DNA of 64,000 nt from Sequoia sempervirens (lineage: Eukaryota > Streptophyta > Pinopsida > Cupressales > Cupressaceae). The notes beneath the pieces are model-generated. The model ran no database searches and was not told where the DNA came from. It was given only the letters and a program-made list of their open reading frames with translations. A program made the position numbers and the translations under genes. The DNA lies in the NCBI GenBank assembly GCA_007258455.2, contig VDFB02358134.1:212425590-212489589 (forward strand). The letters are read 5' to 3'. The stretch's first letter is position 1, and every line of letters starts with the position of its first letter. Below, piece by piece: positions 11,802-22,329 of the stretch.

Positions 11802-12132
11802 ATCTCCCCCTTTGGAGTTTATGGAAACACATGATGTGAAAAATACCATCAACACAACTACACTTACTCTCCCTTAGATTCTAACTTTTCTTTCCTCAAC
11901 TCTTCTCCCCACAAGGCTCTTCTCCCTAGATAATCAACAGTTATTTTTTCACATTACTCTTCTCCCCCTTTGACATCAATGACAAATATCTCTTCTATAC
12001 AATCTTTGACCAACATATCTGAACACCTTAACATCTAACTACTCCCCCTGAATAACATCCACCACAACATCAATCTAAATCAAAATATGATCATGAAATG
12101 CATGGATTGATGCAATGCAATGCATCTTAGTT
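11802..12132 (-). other. copia 3' untranslated region with three polypurine tracts
   Basis: Noncoding stretch between the pol stop and the 3' LTR. On the minus strand there are purine tracts with GGGGGAG at 11802-11813 (LTR-adjacent), 11961-11971 (AAAGGGGGAGA) and 12041-12050 (CAGGGGGAGT). Multiple PPT-like tracts before the 3' LTR are a known trait of Sirevirus-type copia elements. Assignment to that genus is inference. Confidence 0.65.
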
Positions 12133-12549
12133 CTAATTAGGAGGGGTAATCACCCCTAACTTCCCTCTGAGATACTCAAAATTATCCTTAGGAAATGAAT
12201 TTGTAAAGATATTTGCAATCTTCTCCTTAGTAGGCACATACTCCAATCTGAATTCCTTTTCACTTACCTTCTCTCTCAAAAAGTGAAATTTGATAGATAT
12301 ATGCTTGGTATTTGAATTTAATACCAGATTCTTAGAAATGTTAATAGCACTTGAGTTATCACAGAATATAACAATAGGCTCATCATACACAACCTTGATA
12401 TCCTTCAGTTTAGGATCAACTTGAAATCTAGCAAAAATGCATACAACATTCATGATATCAGGCCTAGTTTGAGTCAAATAAAGTAATCCACCAATCATTG
12501 ATCTATATCTTGTCTGATTTTCTTTTAGAGAATCATCATTAATTGTCAA
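12133..12549 (-). pseudogene. copia RNase H, internally deleted
   Basis: C-terminal pol piece. It opens in the RT/RNase H connection (TRYRSMIGGLLYLTQTRPDI), reaches FQVDPK and jumps at once to LKDIKVVYDEPIVIFCDNSSAI. Family members have roughly 130 residues between those points, containing the first catalytic Asp and the Glu of RNase H. The later motif KHISIKFHFLRE and the C-terminal FPKDNFEYLRGKLG are present. The missing block is an in-frame deletion, so the enzyme is inactive. The stop TAG lies about 330 bp before the 3' LTR. Confidence 0.8.
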
Positions 12550-12559
12550 CTTGCATCAG

Positions 12560-13400
12560 GTCACCATGGGTGTACCAACAGGCTTTGAATATTCCATATC
12601 AAATTTCTTCAGCAATTCCTTCACATACTTGGACTGAGATATAAAAATCCCTTTATCTGAGTAATTTTCAATCCCAAGAAGAATTTCATCTCTCCAATCA
12701 TTGAAATTTCAAATTCATTATGAATCTCATTAGGAAACTTCATGCACAAGCTATCATCTCCTCCAAATATGATATCATCAACAAAAAATTATGCAATCAA
12801 ATATTTATCATCATTCTTGAAATACAAATTACTATCAATAGTACCTTTTTAAAATCCAAGTTTCACCAAATACTTATCCAATCTGGCATACCAAGCTCTA
12901 GGGGCTTGTTTAAGTCCATGCAGTGCTTTCTTCAATCAACACACCATATATTCTTGATCAGTCAACTGGAATCTGTCAAGTTGCTCAACATATACCTCTT
13001 CTTCCAATTCACCATTTAGAAAATTAGACTTGACATCCATTTGATAAACCTTGTATTTTTTATAAGCAACATAAGCAAGAAACAATCTAGCAGCAGGGGC
13101 AAAGGTTTCTTCAAAATCAATACCTTCCATTTGAGAATATCCCTTACAAACCAGTCTTTCTTTGTTTCTAACCACTTCACCTTGTTCATTCAATTTGTTT
13201 GTAAAGACCCATTTAGTTCCAATTACATTCTTATCCTTAGGTCTGGGAACAAGAATCCTTGTATCATTCTTCTCAATTTTTTGTAGTTCCTCTATCATTG
13301 CTTCAACCCAATGCTCATATTTGCATGCTTCATTCACATTGTTAGGATTGGTTTTTGAAATCAAACAATACTCTTCTGCAATTTTTTTCCTAGTCTAGAC
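12560..13400 (-). pseudogene. copia reverse transcriptase, broken
   Basis: RVT_2-type RT. The N-terminal part is an open frame (12936-13364) with [39 protein letters not shown] and [20 protein letters not shown]. About five residues are missing between FAPAAR and [11 protein letters not shown] stop after DQEYMVC and frame shifts break the rest, but the catalytic FVDD box (FFVDDIIFGG) can be read at about 12760-12789. The linker before it (GDKNKGV...TRKKIA) is readable up to about 13420. Confidence 0.8.
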
Positions 13401-13613
13401 ACCTTTGTTCTTATCACCTATGATTTGATTCTTTGAATGATTCAATATCAAATACCTCAAAGTATTCTTAGAATTTTCTTCAACCTTAGGCTCTTATGAT
13501 CTCTCTTCTGTTCTTCCACCAGTTTCTCCTTCTTCTTGATTTTCTTGATTCACCAGAATGATTTGAACCTGACTTGCAGTCTGACCTTGCGTTCCTTTTC
13601 TTGTACTATCATT

Positions 13614-14058
13614 CTAATCATTAGAATCATATCCACAGGTTCTAGATAGTGCACCTATGTCTTCATCAACCTTAACATTTGCACTTTCAAACATTTTCTT
13701 CAATCTTTTGTTGTAACACCAGTAGGCCTTAATTTTAGTAGCGTAACCTAGAAATATTCCTTCATCACTCCTATTATCAAAATTTCCTATATCTTCATCT
13801 CTTTTGATATAATACTTGCTTCCAAAAATTTTGAAATATCTAATAGTAGGCTTTTGACCAATCCATAGTTCAAAAGGAGTCTTACCAATATCGCCTTTGA
13901 TTTGTAACCAGTTAAGTGTGTACACAACAATACTCATAGGTTCTCTCCAGTAGATATGAGACACATTTCCTTCCAACATCATGGTTCTAACTACATCTAG
14001 AACTATTTTTATCTTCCTTTCCACAACTCCATTTTGTTGAGGGGTCTATGGTGCAGAT
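13614..14058 (-). pseudogene. copia integrase, C-terminal half
   Basis: Continues the integrase core after a stop at about 14058. NGVVERKIK carries the catalytic Glu, and then comes the copia-typical TPFELWIGQKPTIRYFKIFG and the capsule-like GIFLGYATKIKAYWCYNK. It ends with a stop after GYDSND at 13614. The separation from the upstream part is a single nonsense change, so this is one decayed protein rather than two genes. Confidence 0.8.
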
Positions 14059-14060
14059 AA

Positions 14061-15266
14061 CTATCTCTTTATTCCATGCTCTTCACAAAGAGAATTAAAC
14101 TCAACTGAAGTGAATTCACCACCTCTATCTGATCTCAGACACTTAATCTTCAAACCAGTCTCTGTCTCAACCATAGCCTTAAAGATCTTGAAATTATCCA
14201 GAGCTTCAGATTTCTCCCTTAAGAAATTATCCCACATCATCCTTGAATAATCATCAATAAGCAACATGAAGTATCTATAACTTTGTAGACTTCTAGTTCT
14301 AGCAGGACCACACAAATCAATATGCACAAGTTCCAACAATCCATTTGAATTTTTTTGTTTACTTCGAAATGAAATTCTTGTTTTCTTTCCTAACTGACAT
14401 TCTTTGCATATGGTATTAGTAGGTTTCATCAGCTTAGGAAGATCTCTCACAGCTTTAGTGGAACTTATCTTGTCAATGTTATCAAAGTTAACATGACATG
14501 TTCTCCTATGCCATAACCAACTCTCATCAACTTGAGAAATCAAACAACTTTTACTAGCAGCATTCAGATGAAAGATATTACCTTTTGTTCGTGTATCTAA
14601 TGCAATCACATTTCCAGAATTTACCAATATTTTGCACTTACCATCCATGAACTGAAGATTGTATCCCTTATCAACCATTTGACCAACACTCAAAAGATTA
14701 TGCTTCAAACCTACAACATACAAGACATCATTAGTGTTATGCTTACCATCAAGAGAAATGCATCCTCTTCCATAGATCACACCAACTGTGTTATCACCAA
14801 ACCTCACAACACCACCATCATACTTCTCCAAATTCAGAAACTTACTTTTATCTCCTGGCATATGATGAGAACAACCATTGCCAATTACCCATTCATCTTT
14901 CTCTTCAACTCGAGTAGCTAGGGCTTTCTCCACATTTGTACAACTAGTAGATTTAGTAGTCATGGGATTATTTTCCTTGATATCAATAAACACAAATTCA
15001 TCTTCACTTGTATTTCCTCTATTAGATTCATCAATTGTTACACCTTCATCAGCAGCATAGTAACACTTCTTTTGGAATTTAGGCTTGCTAAATCTTGGCT
15101 TGGAAACTCTCTCAGGACACCTTGATGCAAAACAACCTATCTTATTGCAAGAGAAACATATAATAGGAAGCTTTCCCTTATACTTACCTTGTCCTCTGGA
15201 TTCTCTTTTCACAATCAATGCTTCAAGTTCTTCAAGCTCTCTTTCTTCTTCATCTAGCTGTTTCAT
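14061..15266 (-). pseudogene. copia zinc knuckle, protease, GAG-preintegrase and integrase
   Basis: Long polyprotein frame of 401 codons. The knuckle CFSCNKIGCFASRC (residues ~38-51) has Cys where the family has His. The protease active site reads WVIGNGCSHHM instead of the usual D-S-G, so the catalytic Asp is lost. GAG-preintegrase follows (LYVVGLKHNLLSVGQM), then the integrase HHCC region (LWHRRTCH... CKECQLGK), the first catalytic Asp in VHIDLCGP and the second in LRSDRGGEF. The frame ends at HGIKR. Gene order PR-INT-RT-RH defines Ty1/copia. Confidence 0.85.
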
Positions 15267-15332
15267 TTCATCCTCATAATTGAATGTATTTCATGATGAA
15301 ATTTCACCCAAATAATATCTATGTCTATCTCT

Positions 15333-15974
15333 TCAAGAAGTGGTAGCCTTAAATGCAGATTCAATCTTAGGAAGGGCATCACCAAATTCACTCAACTCAA
15401 AATCAATAAGCTTACCAATCAACATATCTCTGGTAACATTTGTCACAGTTTGGAGTTCTTCAATAGCGCTAGCCTTGACTTTGTAAGAATCAGGCAAAGA
15501 TGTAAGCACTTTAGCAACAATATCTGATTCGTTTATTTGTCGACCAACACATCTGATACCACACACAAGTTCATTTACTCTTTGCATGAAAGTAGTAACA
15601 TTTTCATCATCATCCATTTTCAACTTTTCAAATTTTCCTTTCATACTTTGTAGCTTAGAAATCTTCGCATTTGCATCACCTTCATACAAGGTCTCCAACT
15701 TCTTCTAGATCTTATAAGAAATCTTCAAATCCATCACATATGTTATCTCAGTATCAGTCAAAGCACTCAAAAATGCCTCCTTAGCCCTTATATTATATTC
15801 AACATCCTTGATCTCAGCAGAAGTAGTAGGACCATTATGTGGAATAACATATATATTTTTTGTAATGCTCTAGTAGGGTTCACCAATTCATCTCAAATGG
15901 CACTCCATTCGAGATTTCCACAAAGACTAATTTGTTCCATCAAATCTAGGACTATCCTTCTGATAAGTTTCCAT
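15333..15974 (-). pseudogene. copia gag (DUF4219/UBN2 type), broken
   Basis: The likely start ATG is at 15972-15974, giving METYQKDSPRFDGTN then a TAG where the family has a residue before SLWKSRMECHL. A shift follows, then the UBN2-type core is readable: KEAFLSALTD, KKLETLYEGD, KISKLQSMKGKFEKLKM, VNELVCGIR, VLTSLPDSYK. The 121-codon open part is 15333-15698. It sits 47 bp downstream of the primer-binding site, as expected for the first gene of the element. Confidence 0.75.
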
Positions 15975-16019
15975 CCTGGATCACCTCAAGTTGTTAAACT
16001 TCTTCCAAGGAACCACAAG

Positions 16020-16031
16020 CTATGATACCAA
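16020..16031 (-). other. copia primer-binding site
   Basis: The minus strand reads TGGTATCATAGC right after the 5' LTR end (TTGCCAACA), one base different from the iMet-type site TGGTATCAGAGC. It fixes the orientation of the element as minus. Confidence 0.75.
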
Positions 16032-16032
16032 T

Positions 16033-16409
16033 TGTTGGCAACTCAAGGGCAGACAATTGAGGGGGGGGTGAATCAGTTGTCTCTGAATCATAAACTTATT
16101 CAACTTATTAATCTTAATTTCAGATCTGATCATTAATCATGGAAGCATAAATGAACAACACATCAAAAGCACACATAACACCAATATTTTTATGTGGAAA
16201 CCTTGTTAGGGGAAAAACCACAATGGAGGTCAATCCACAAGATTATACCATGTTAAAAGTATAAGGAAATATGAATGGGAATTGCACATGCATTTAGGGA
16301 CACTTCCTAGAGCTCACTACTCAAATACAACAAGGCTTACTGCCCAAGGAAGACACACCATCTTACAGAAAGATTTAGATTAAAACCATCTAGATTTGAA
16401 CTGAGAAAA
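16033..16409 (-). repeat. 5' LTR of copia element, truncated by chromovirus insertion
   Basis: Matches the first ~375 bp of the LTR at 10558-11801 (TGTTGGCAAC start, same run of Gs, then CAGTTGTCTCTGAATCATAA). It stops at CTGAGAAAA, where the partner LTR continues with TAGCATTTGC and here TGATGAGGGC begins. About 870 bp are missing and are not found before the N gap. Confidence 0.85.
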
Positions 16410-17119
16410 TGATGAGGGCGCAGCCCGAGACTTAGAAAAATAACCCACAAACAAAAGAAACATTTTATTATTCAGAAAATAGAACTTCTTACATGCAAAG
16501 GATCTCAAATCCCCAAGTTCTAATACACATGCAAGTTACATAAAGTTATAGAATCACCCTTTCGCAATATGCGAGCTTGTCCCCAAAAAGTTACATAAAA
16601 ATTAGAAACACACCCATAAATAGAGCTCCTCTTTACTTTGGAGCCAAAACAACATTCAAATTTGAGTTTAGGCGGTTTGGAGCCAAAAAATTAAAGCTTG
16701 AAGTTCAAATTTCAAAAGAACATTTGCAATTGTATCTTCTAGAAAGTGTGCCAACTCCCCGGGGCCATAACTTTTGATCTACGACTCTGATTCACGAACC
16801 GTTTGAAACATTGGAAAGGTCTCAAAGTCAATAACGCGCTCAAAATTTGCTATGCCAATTTTGGAAAGTTTCAGGGCCGATCCAGGAACTCTAAGTGCCT
16901 CAAATCTAACTCAGAAGATTTTCAAGTACAAATCTAGGAAACTAGAACTGCAATATCTTTCCACCCAGGAATAGAAAATAAGAACCATAAATTGGGAATT
17001 TCATTATGACAAAAAGGGTATCCAAAAATGTAAAAACATATAAAAACCAAGAAACTTGAAATTTAACTATTTTTGGGTGATGCAAGATTGCCCTTACACC
17101 ACTGGATGCTCTTGCATCA
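16410..17119 (-). repeat. 3' LTR of minus-strand chromodomain Ty3/gypsy element
   Basis: The left end TGATGAGGGC is exact, because it interrupts the copia LTR. The right end is set at ...GCATCA by the TGATG/CATCA inverted ends and by the pol stop at 17151. I do not see a convincing polypurine tract beside it, so the right boundary is uncertain by tens of bases. The second LTR lies beyond the gap. Confidence 0.7.
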
Positions 17120-17150
17120 GACACCAAGGGTAATTTGAGAAGTGACCTTG

Positions 17151-17735
17151 TCACGTCTTAGATGGTAAAGGAAAACCCAAATGGTCGACCTCTACCTTAG
17201 GCAACCAAAATGAATCTTCAACAGGCCTTCCTTTCCATTTCACCAGATATTCTTCATACTGCATGTTCCTAGTACTCCTTCCCACATGACTATACAGGAT
17301 TTCTTCAATCTCCTCCTTTTCTGAAGTAGGTGCTGGAATCCCACACTGTTCCATTGTTGGTACTTCCTTTGCACCACCTTCATGATACTCTGTCAAATCT
17401 GAAATGTTGAATACAGGGGAAATGTTGAATCCATCCAGCAACTCTACCTCATATACATTCCCTGAATCATGCCTCTTCAAAATTTTACAGCGACCGAACT
17501 TCTTCATCTTCAATTTGTTATATGTTCCCACTGGAAACCTTTCTTTCCTCAAGTGGACCATCACTTCATCACCAATCTGAAACTCTTTATACCTCCTCTT
17601 CTGATTTTCCTTAGCCTTATATTGCATATTCATCTTGTTAATATGTTCTCTTACCTTCTCATGTATATCCTTGATGTGTTCTGCAAAATCTTCAACTTCA
17701 ACACTTGTTTTCTTCTCTTGGTCCACCTTCCTCAA
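17151..17735 (-). CDS. Ty3/gypsy integrase C-terminus with chromodomain (partial pol)
   Basis: A 194-codon frame that continues the integrase of 17736-18240 after a stop. The integrase C-terminal GPY-like part is visible (FQIGDEVMVHLRKERFPVG, YNKLKMKKFGRCKIL, NISPVFNISDL). A chromodomain follows at residues ~140-190 (EIEEILYSHVGRSTRN, YLVKWKGRPVEDSFW). A C-terminal chromodomain defines chromoviruses. In that clade it is thought to steer integration to marked chromatin. The product ends FPLPSKT just before the LTR. Confidence 0.85.
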   Translation of the reverse strand: MRKVDQEKKTSVEVEDFAEHIKDIHEKVREHINKMNMQYKAKENQKRRYKEFQIGDEVMVHLRKERFPVGTYNKLKMKKFGRCKILKRHDSGNVYEVELLDGFNISPVFNISDLTEYHEGGAKEVPTMEQCGIPAPTSEKEEIEEILYSHVGRSTRNMQYEEYLVKWKGRPVEDSFWLPKVEVDHLGFPLPSKT

Positions 17736-18548
17736 TTATGAAGCTGTTCTGGTGCTACCTCCATACACAATCTGGAATGCTGATCTACTAGTGCTTCTGT
17801 TGACAGAATTGTTGTAAGAAAATTTTTCCTGGGGTAAGATCAAGTCCCATCCCTTGGGTTTATCTCCTACCAAACATCTCAGTAGGTTACCCAAAGTCCT
17901 GTTAACAACCTCTGTCTGCCCATTTCTTTGTGGATGGTGTGTAGAACTAAACTTCAACTCTATCTTCAGCTTCTTCCACAAGGTCCTCCAAAAGTACCCC
18001 ACAAATTTGGTGTCACGATCTGAAACAATACTCTTTGGCAAACCATGTAGCCTCACCACCTCCTTGAAGAACAAGTCAGCAATGTGGACTGCATCATGGG
18101 TCTTCTGACATGGAATGAAATGTGCCATCTTCGAAAACCTATCAACCACCACAAAGACTGAATCATTCCCTCATTGTGTCCTTGGCAAACCAAGAACAAA
18201 GTCTATACTTATATCCTCCCATGGCATCTCTGGTACAGGTAAGGGCTGATATAAGCCTATATTCTGGCTCACTTCTTTAGCCATCTGACATGCCCTACAG
18301 CTTTTTACAAACTTCTTCACATCCTGTGACAACTGAGGCCAATACTAATGCTCACTAATAATGGCAATGGTCTTATCTCGACCAAAATGTCCTGACATTC
18401 CTCCACTATGCTTCTCCTTTATCAGGTTCTCCCTCATGGAACTCCTTGGGATACACAATTGACTTCCCTTAAATAACATGCCATCCTGGATTATGAAATC
18501 CAACCACCTTGTCCTATCCACTATAACAGTTCCTTGCAAGCTTTCCAA
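17736..18548 (-). pseudogene. Ty3/gypsy integrase core and zinc domain
   Basis: Read from high to low coordinates. An HHCC zinc region comes first (HSGGMSGHFGRDKT in the frame 18345-18548, then CRACQMAK), followed by SIDFVLGLP with the first catalytic Asp, and a stop at about 18176. The core continues in the open frame 17736-18152 ([26 protein letters not shown] with the second Asp, [16 protein letters not shown] with the Glu). All three catalytic residues are readable, but at least three stops break the frame. Confidence 0.85.
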
Positions 18549-19091
18549 GCCTCTGCAAAATCAGGATCTTCTGCATACAGTGTCTTAAGTTCATTGAACC
18601 CAACCACTTCAATCTGCATCTTTGTCATCAATGTATGCCTCCTACTTAAGGCATCTGCAACCCTATTTGACTTCCCACTCCTATGTTTCAAAACAAAGGT
18701 ATAACTCTGCAAAAACTCTACCCATTTCATATGCCTCTAATTTAATTTTCCCTAACTATTTAAGGTACTGCAAGGTCTGATGATCAGTATATAGAACAAA
18801 TTCCTTGGCGTAAATAATGTCTCTATTTCTTTAATGCTTGAACTATTGCATAAAATACGATCATACTCTGAGAATACTTTCTCTTGGCATCATTTAACTT
18901 TTCTTTGAAATAGGAAATGGGCTTGCCTTCTTGGCTCAACATCTCCAATGGCACAACCACTAGCATCACAATCCACCTGAAACACCTTGCTGAAATCTGG
19001 GAGGGCTAGAACAGGTTGCTCTATCACCTTCTGCTTCAACAATTCAAAACTTTTTTCCGCTCCACTGCTCCACTTGAATTCTTTCCTATCC
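18521..19091 (-). pseudogene. Ty3/gypsy RNase H, broken, cut by assembly gap
   Basis: The C-terminal part (18521-18730) has VLKHRSGKSNRVADALSRR, typical of gypsy RNase H ends. The N-terminal part (about 18890-19091) has FKWSSGAEKSFELLKQKV, PVLALPDFSK and FQVDCDASGCAIG with the first catalytic Asp. Between them the frame is lost. The RT, protease and gag expected upstream are absent because the sequence enters the N run at 19092. Confidence 0.8.
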
Positions 19092-19191
19092 NNNNNNNNN
19101 NNNNNNNNNNNNNNNNNNNNNNNNNNNNNNNNNNNNNNNNNNNNNNNNNNNNNNNNNNNNNNNNNNNNNNNNNNNNNNNNNNNNNNNNNNN
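19092..19191. other. Assembly gap (100 N)
   Basis: Exactly 100 Ns interrupt the chromovirus RNase H. The sequence after it is unrelated, so adjacency across it should not be trusted. Confidence 0.98.
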
Positions 19192-20245
19192 CCTCTCTCC
19201 CACACTCCATTTAGTAATGGATATCTTTTTTGAAATGGATATCTATTTTTTCTAACAAAATCAGTAGGCTCCGGATTTCCTAACCTAGAAAGTCAACCCA
19301 AAAAACGTGTTTACAAAATTTGCTTAGTTTTCTGAAGTTCATCCTTGTGGTTGACGACTTTTTTTTTTATCTGAATTTCATGAAATGAAAAGGGTTTATA
19401 GAAAAAATTGTCATCTTTCCACCAATATAAGATATGCCTTGTTTTTAATTTAATAAATAATTATTATGATTTTCTACATACATTACGACTAAAGTCTTGA
19501 TTGATAGGTTGATTGGAAATTTTTTATAACTTTCAAACTACTTCACATTTTTCAAACCTAAAAGATGTGTCACATTCTATGCTTCGCATACTATAGGATA
19601 AAAAAAAATTGAAATTCATAAAATTTTGACCAAGTTATGGTGGCTAGACACACATGTTTTAATAATTTTGAAATGTTCTAATAAAAAAATCATAAATAAT
19701 TATTTACATGGAAAAAACTACAAATTTTTTTTTTTGGCACATCTGGGCATGTGTCCTCTACATATATTGAAAGTTTCAGAAAAAAATATTATTTTTTTCT
19801 TATATTTAGGGTGGTCAAACATACGCCTGCTTCTTATCTTTTTCTTGAAAAGTTAGTACAACTGCATTGAAATTTCATTTTTTTGCAAAACAGATTAACC
19901 TTTTTCCAAAAAAGGACTAGTAGCCTATAAACTACATTCAATTTGCTGCAAGTTTTGTTATTACATAATTTTCAAATTATGTTAATAACCTATTCAAATT
20001 TTTATGTCAAGTTGCGTAACTCTATTTTTTTGAATTTTCATTGCCACTTAGAGGCCTATTTTGGACCCCCATGATCCTGCACTGACCCTTTAGTTTGCTT
20101 TACTTTAGATTTGTTATTTTTTGTTGTCTTCCTTGCACTCTTAAAATTTCTTATCAATTAGAATAGAAGTAGTCACTTAATTTTTTTGGGTACATTCTTG
20201 ATTGTTGGTCCGTATGAGATGCTAGCACGTCACAAGGGGGTGAAG
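19192..20245. other. AT-rich intergenic DNA
   Basis: No gene, LTR or domain is recognised. There are many homopolymer A and T runs and only short chance open frames (for example 19626-19856). Confidence 0.6.
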
Positions 20246-21271
20246 CCACAATAGTGGTTTACAATTGAAGTGAGGAAGGAAAACTCACAGAAAATGAATG
20301 CATGGCAAAAAAATTGATTTTAGGGGTTCGCTAGAACCTAGGTTTGGGCGAACCCTCCTAATAATTTCCCGCCAAAAAAGACATCAAAACCCCTCATAGA
20401 AGGGGGTTCGAATGAAACCTGGTTCAAGTGAACCCCTAGTGGTTCGCTCGAACCCCTAGGGGTTCGTTCAAGCCCCCTTTATTCCTCATCCCCTCCCCGA
20501 GACACAAAAAAACCTAAATTTTGACACTTCGGAGCTCGGGTTGAGGATGAAAATGGAGGAATCTTCACAAACCCAACTTGAATCAGGTAGTCCTCAGAAC
20601 GAGCTATCCAATGAATATAATTTTAATATGTTTTGGTTTTATTATGTATTTGTTTTTTTAGTTTTATTAAACATAGGTTTTTCATCGAAAATGAAGGTCT
20701 CTGTTCTACATGTGGAAAAATAGCATATTATCAAAAAAAAATTTAAAAAAATATGAGTACACTAGATATTGAAGTCCTTGATCCAACAAAAAAAATAAAA
20801 TTGAATTTTGATATATACAAAAAAAGTTATGCGTTATACGGTTGCACTATGTCTGAATTGTAATTGGTTTGACTTGGAAACTTGATTAAAGAAAAAATAT
20901 TCAATAAAAAACTGTCTAACCAAGTGGAAGCACTAGATATTAGAGTTACAAATCTAAATTCGAAAAAATTAGAATTTTATCCTTCATGGAAAAAAATTTA
21001 TGCATTATACGGTGTGCGTCACTTCTTAAAAATGTTGTTTTTTGAAAGAAACCAGTTTTCGTGGGAGATGGAAAAAGAAGTGTAATATGATTCCAAAAAT
21101 TTTGAAAATAATATTTTTAGAATCTACAGAAAAAATGTGACTAGACTCTAGTTTTCATCATCTTCAAATTGTTCATGGTTTAGCCACTATAGGTACCTAA
21201 ATGTGAAGATTTAGTTTAAAAAAATAATTTCAGTGTCCAGTTTGGCCAAAAATTGTAAACCACTATTGTGG
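20246..21271. mobile_element. Candidate 1-kb element with 21-bp terminal inverted repeats
   Basis: CCACAATAGTGGTTTACAATT at 20246-20266 is repeated perfectly in reverse complement at 21251-21271. The outer flanks also share an imperfect inverted TCACCC. The inside contains clustered GGTTCG/GAACC boxes (20331-20477) and two related AT-rich blocks sharing 'cactagatatt' and 'ttatacgg' (20755-20850, 20928-21025). There is no transposase, and no clean target duplication is visible. It could be a non-autonomous DNA transposon or a coincidence of decayed repeats. Confidence 0.4.
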
Positions 21272-21525
21272 GATCACCCAAGGACATCTGCACACCGCAT
21301 TGCCATCCTTGGCCGAGAGCTTGTTAGATTTCCTAGAAGACTTATATGATCTGCTCTTTCTATTTTTAGAACTCCTACTTTTTTAATTTCACTTAAAACA
21401 TAATTAAACAAACTTCGCCATCTTATCCTGGATCACCTAAGCTTTGGTCTTTTAGGTAGTTGATGGCCATTCACTCCTTGAGACCTCATCATCTTGAGGG
21501 TGTCGAATCTCCTCTACACAATATT

Positions 21526-21640
21526 TGGCTTGATTCCAAAAAATATTCTAAGCACAATAGAACTCAATCTATCCATTGATTTTTTCATGACTAGATCAAG
21601 AACCTAGAGTAAGATACCCTCTTCTGAATTATCTAGAGGT
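21526..21640 (-). pseudogene. LINE ORF1 fragment (second copy)
   Basis: The minus strand reads MKKSMDRLSSIVLRIFFGIKPNI, which parallels MDKSMDRLSSTLVRIFFGINTNI of the LINE remnant at 22330-22992. At DNA level it is a ~100-bp diverged direct repeat of 22708-22800. It is a short piece only. The surrounding ~650 bp (21640-22330) show no readable domain. Confidence 0.5.
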
Positions 21641-22329
21641 AATAAGGAACAAATAGAAGCAATATTTTCAGTTGAGTCATCTAGAGGGGCATTAAATTTG
21701 AAGGGGCATTAAGATGAGAGGCCAAATTTTAGAGTGGAGGTATGACGGGAGTTGGGAGATCCAAAATATTGATCTTCAATGTTGGGGGTTCAAAAAAACC
21801 TTAGATAATATTCTAAAAATTAGAGTCTTGACAAGGGAACATTTATTCAAAGGTTCATCTTGTAAAAATGGAGGTTCACCACTATTTCAAATTCACCTTA
21901 GATGAGACTAATAAAAATATTTCAAAGGTTTATCATTCTCATATAGAGATTATTGTTTTTAGTTTTTTAGAAGGGACCATCACACTAAGCTTCAAATTTG
22001 ATAGAGTCCTCTTACTAGAAAGAGCCCACCATTGGTATTTCTAATAGTCCTAAGAACAACAAAATCCTTGAGAAGAAGGATTGAATCTTCTCTCAAGGGT
22101 GAGGGAAGGGGCTCCAATTCTATGGAGGGGACCTTAGTGTTAGGGTCTCATTAGCAATAGAAGTTTCCTTCTTAGATACAAGTGTCTTTTATTTCACTAG
22201 GTAGTCAAAGATAAGTTGATGATACTAGTAGGATTCTCAATAAGGGGTTGCATTCTTAGGATTAACTATTATGTCCATTTACCGAAATTGAATTACAAGG
22301 TCAAAATAGAAGGAATTTCCTAACTAACT

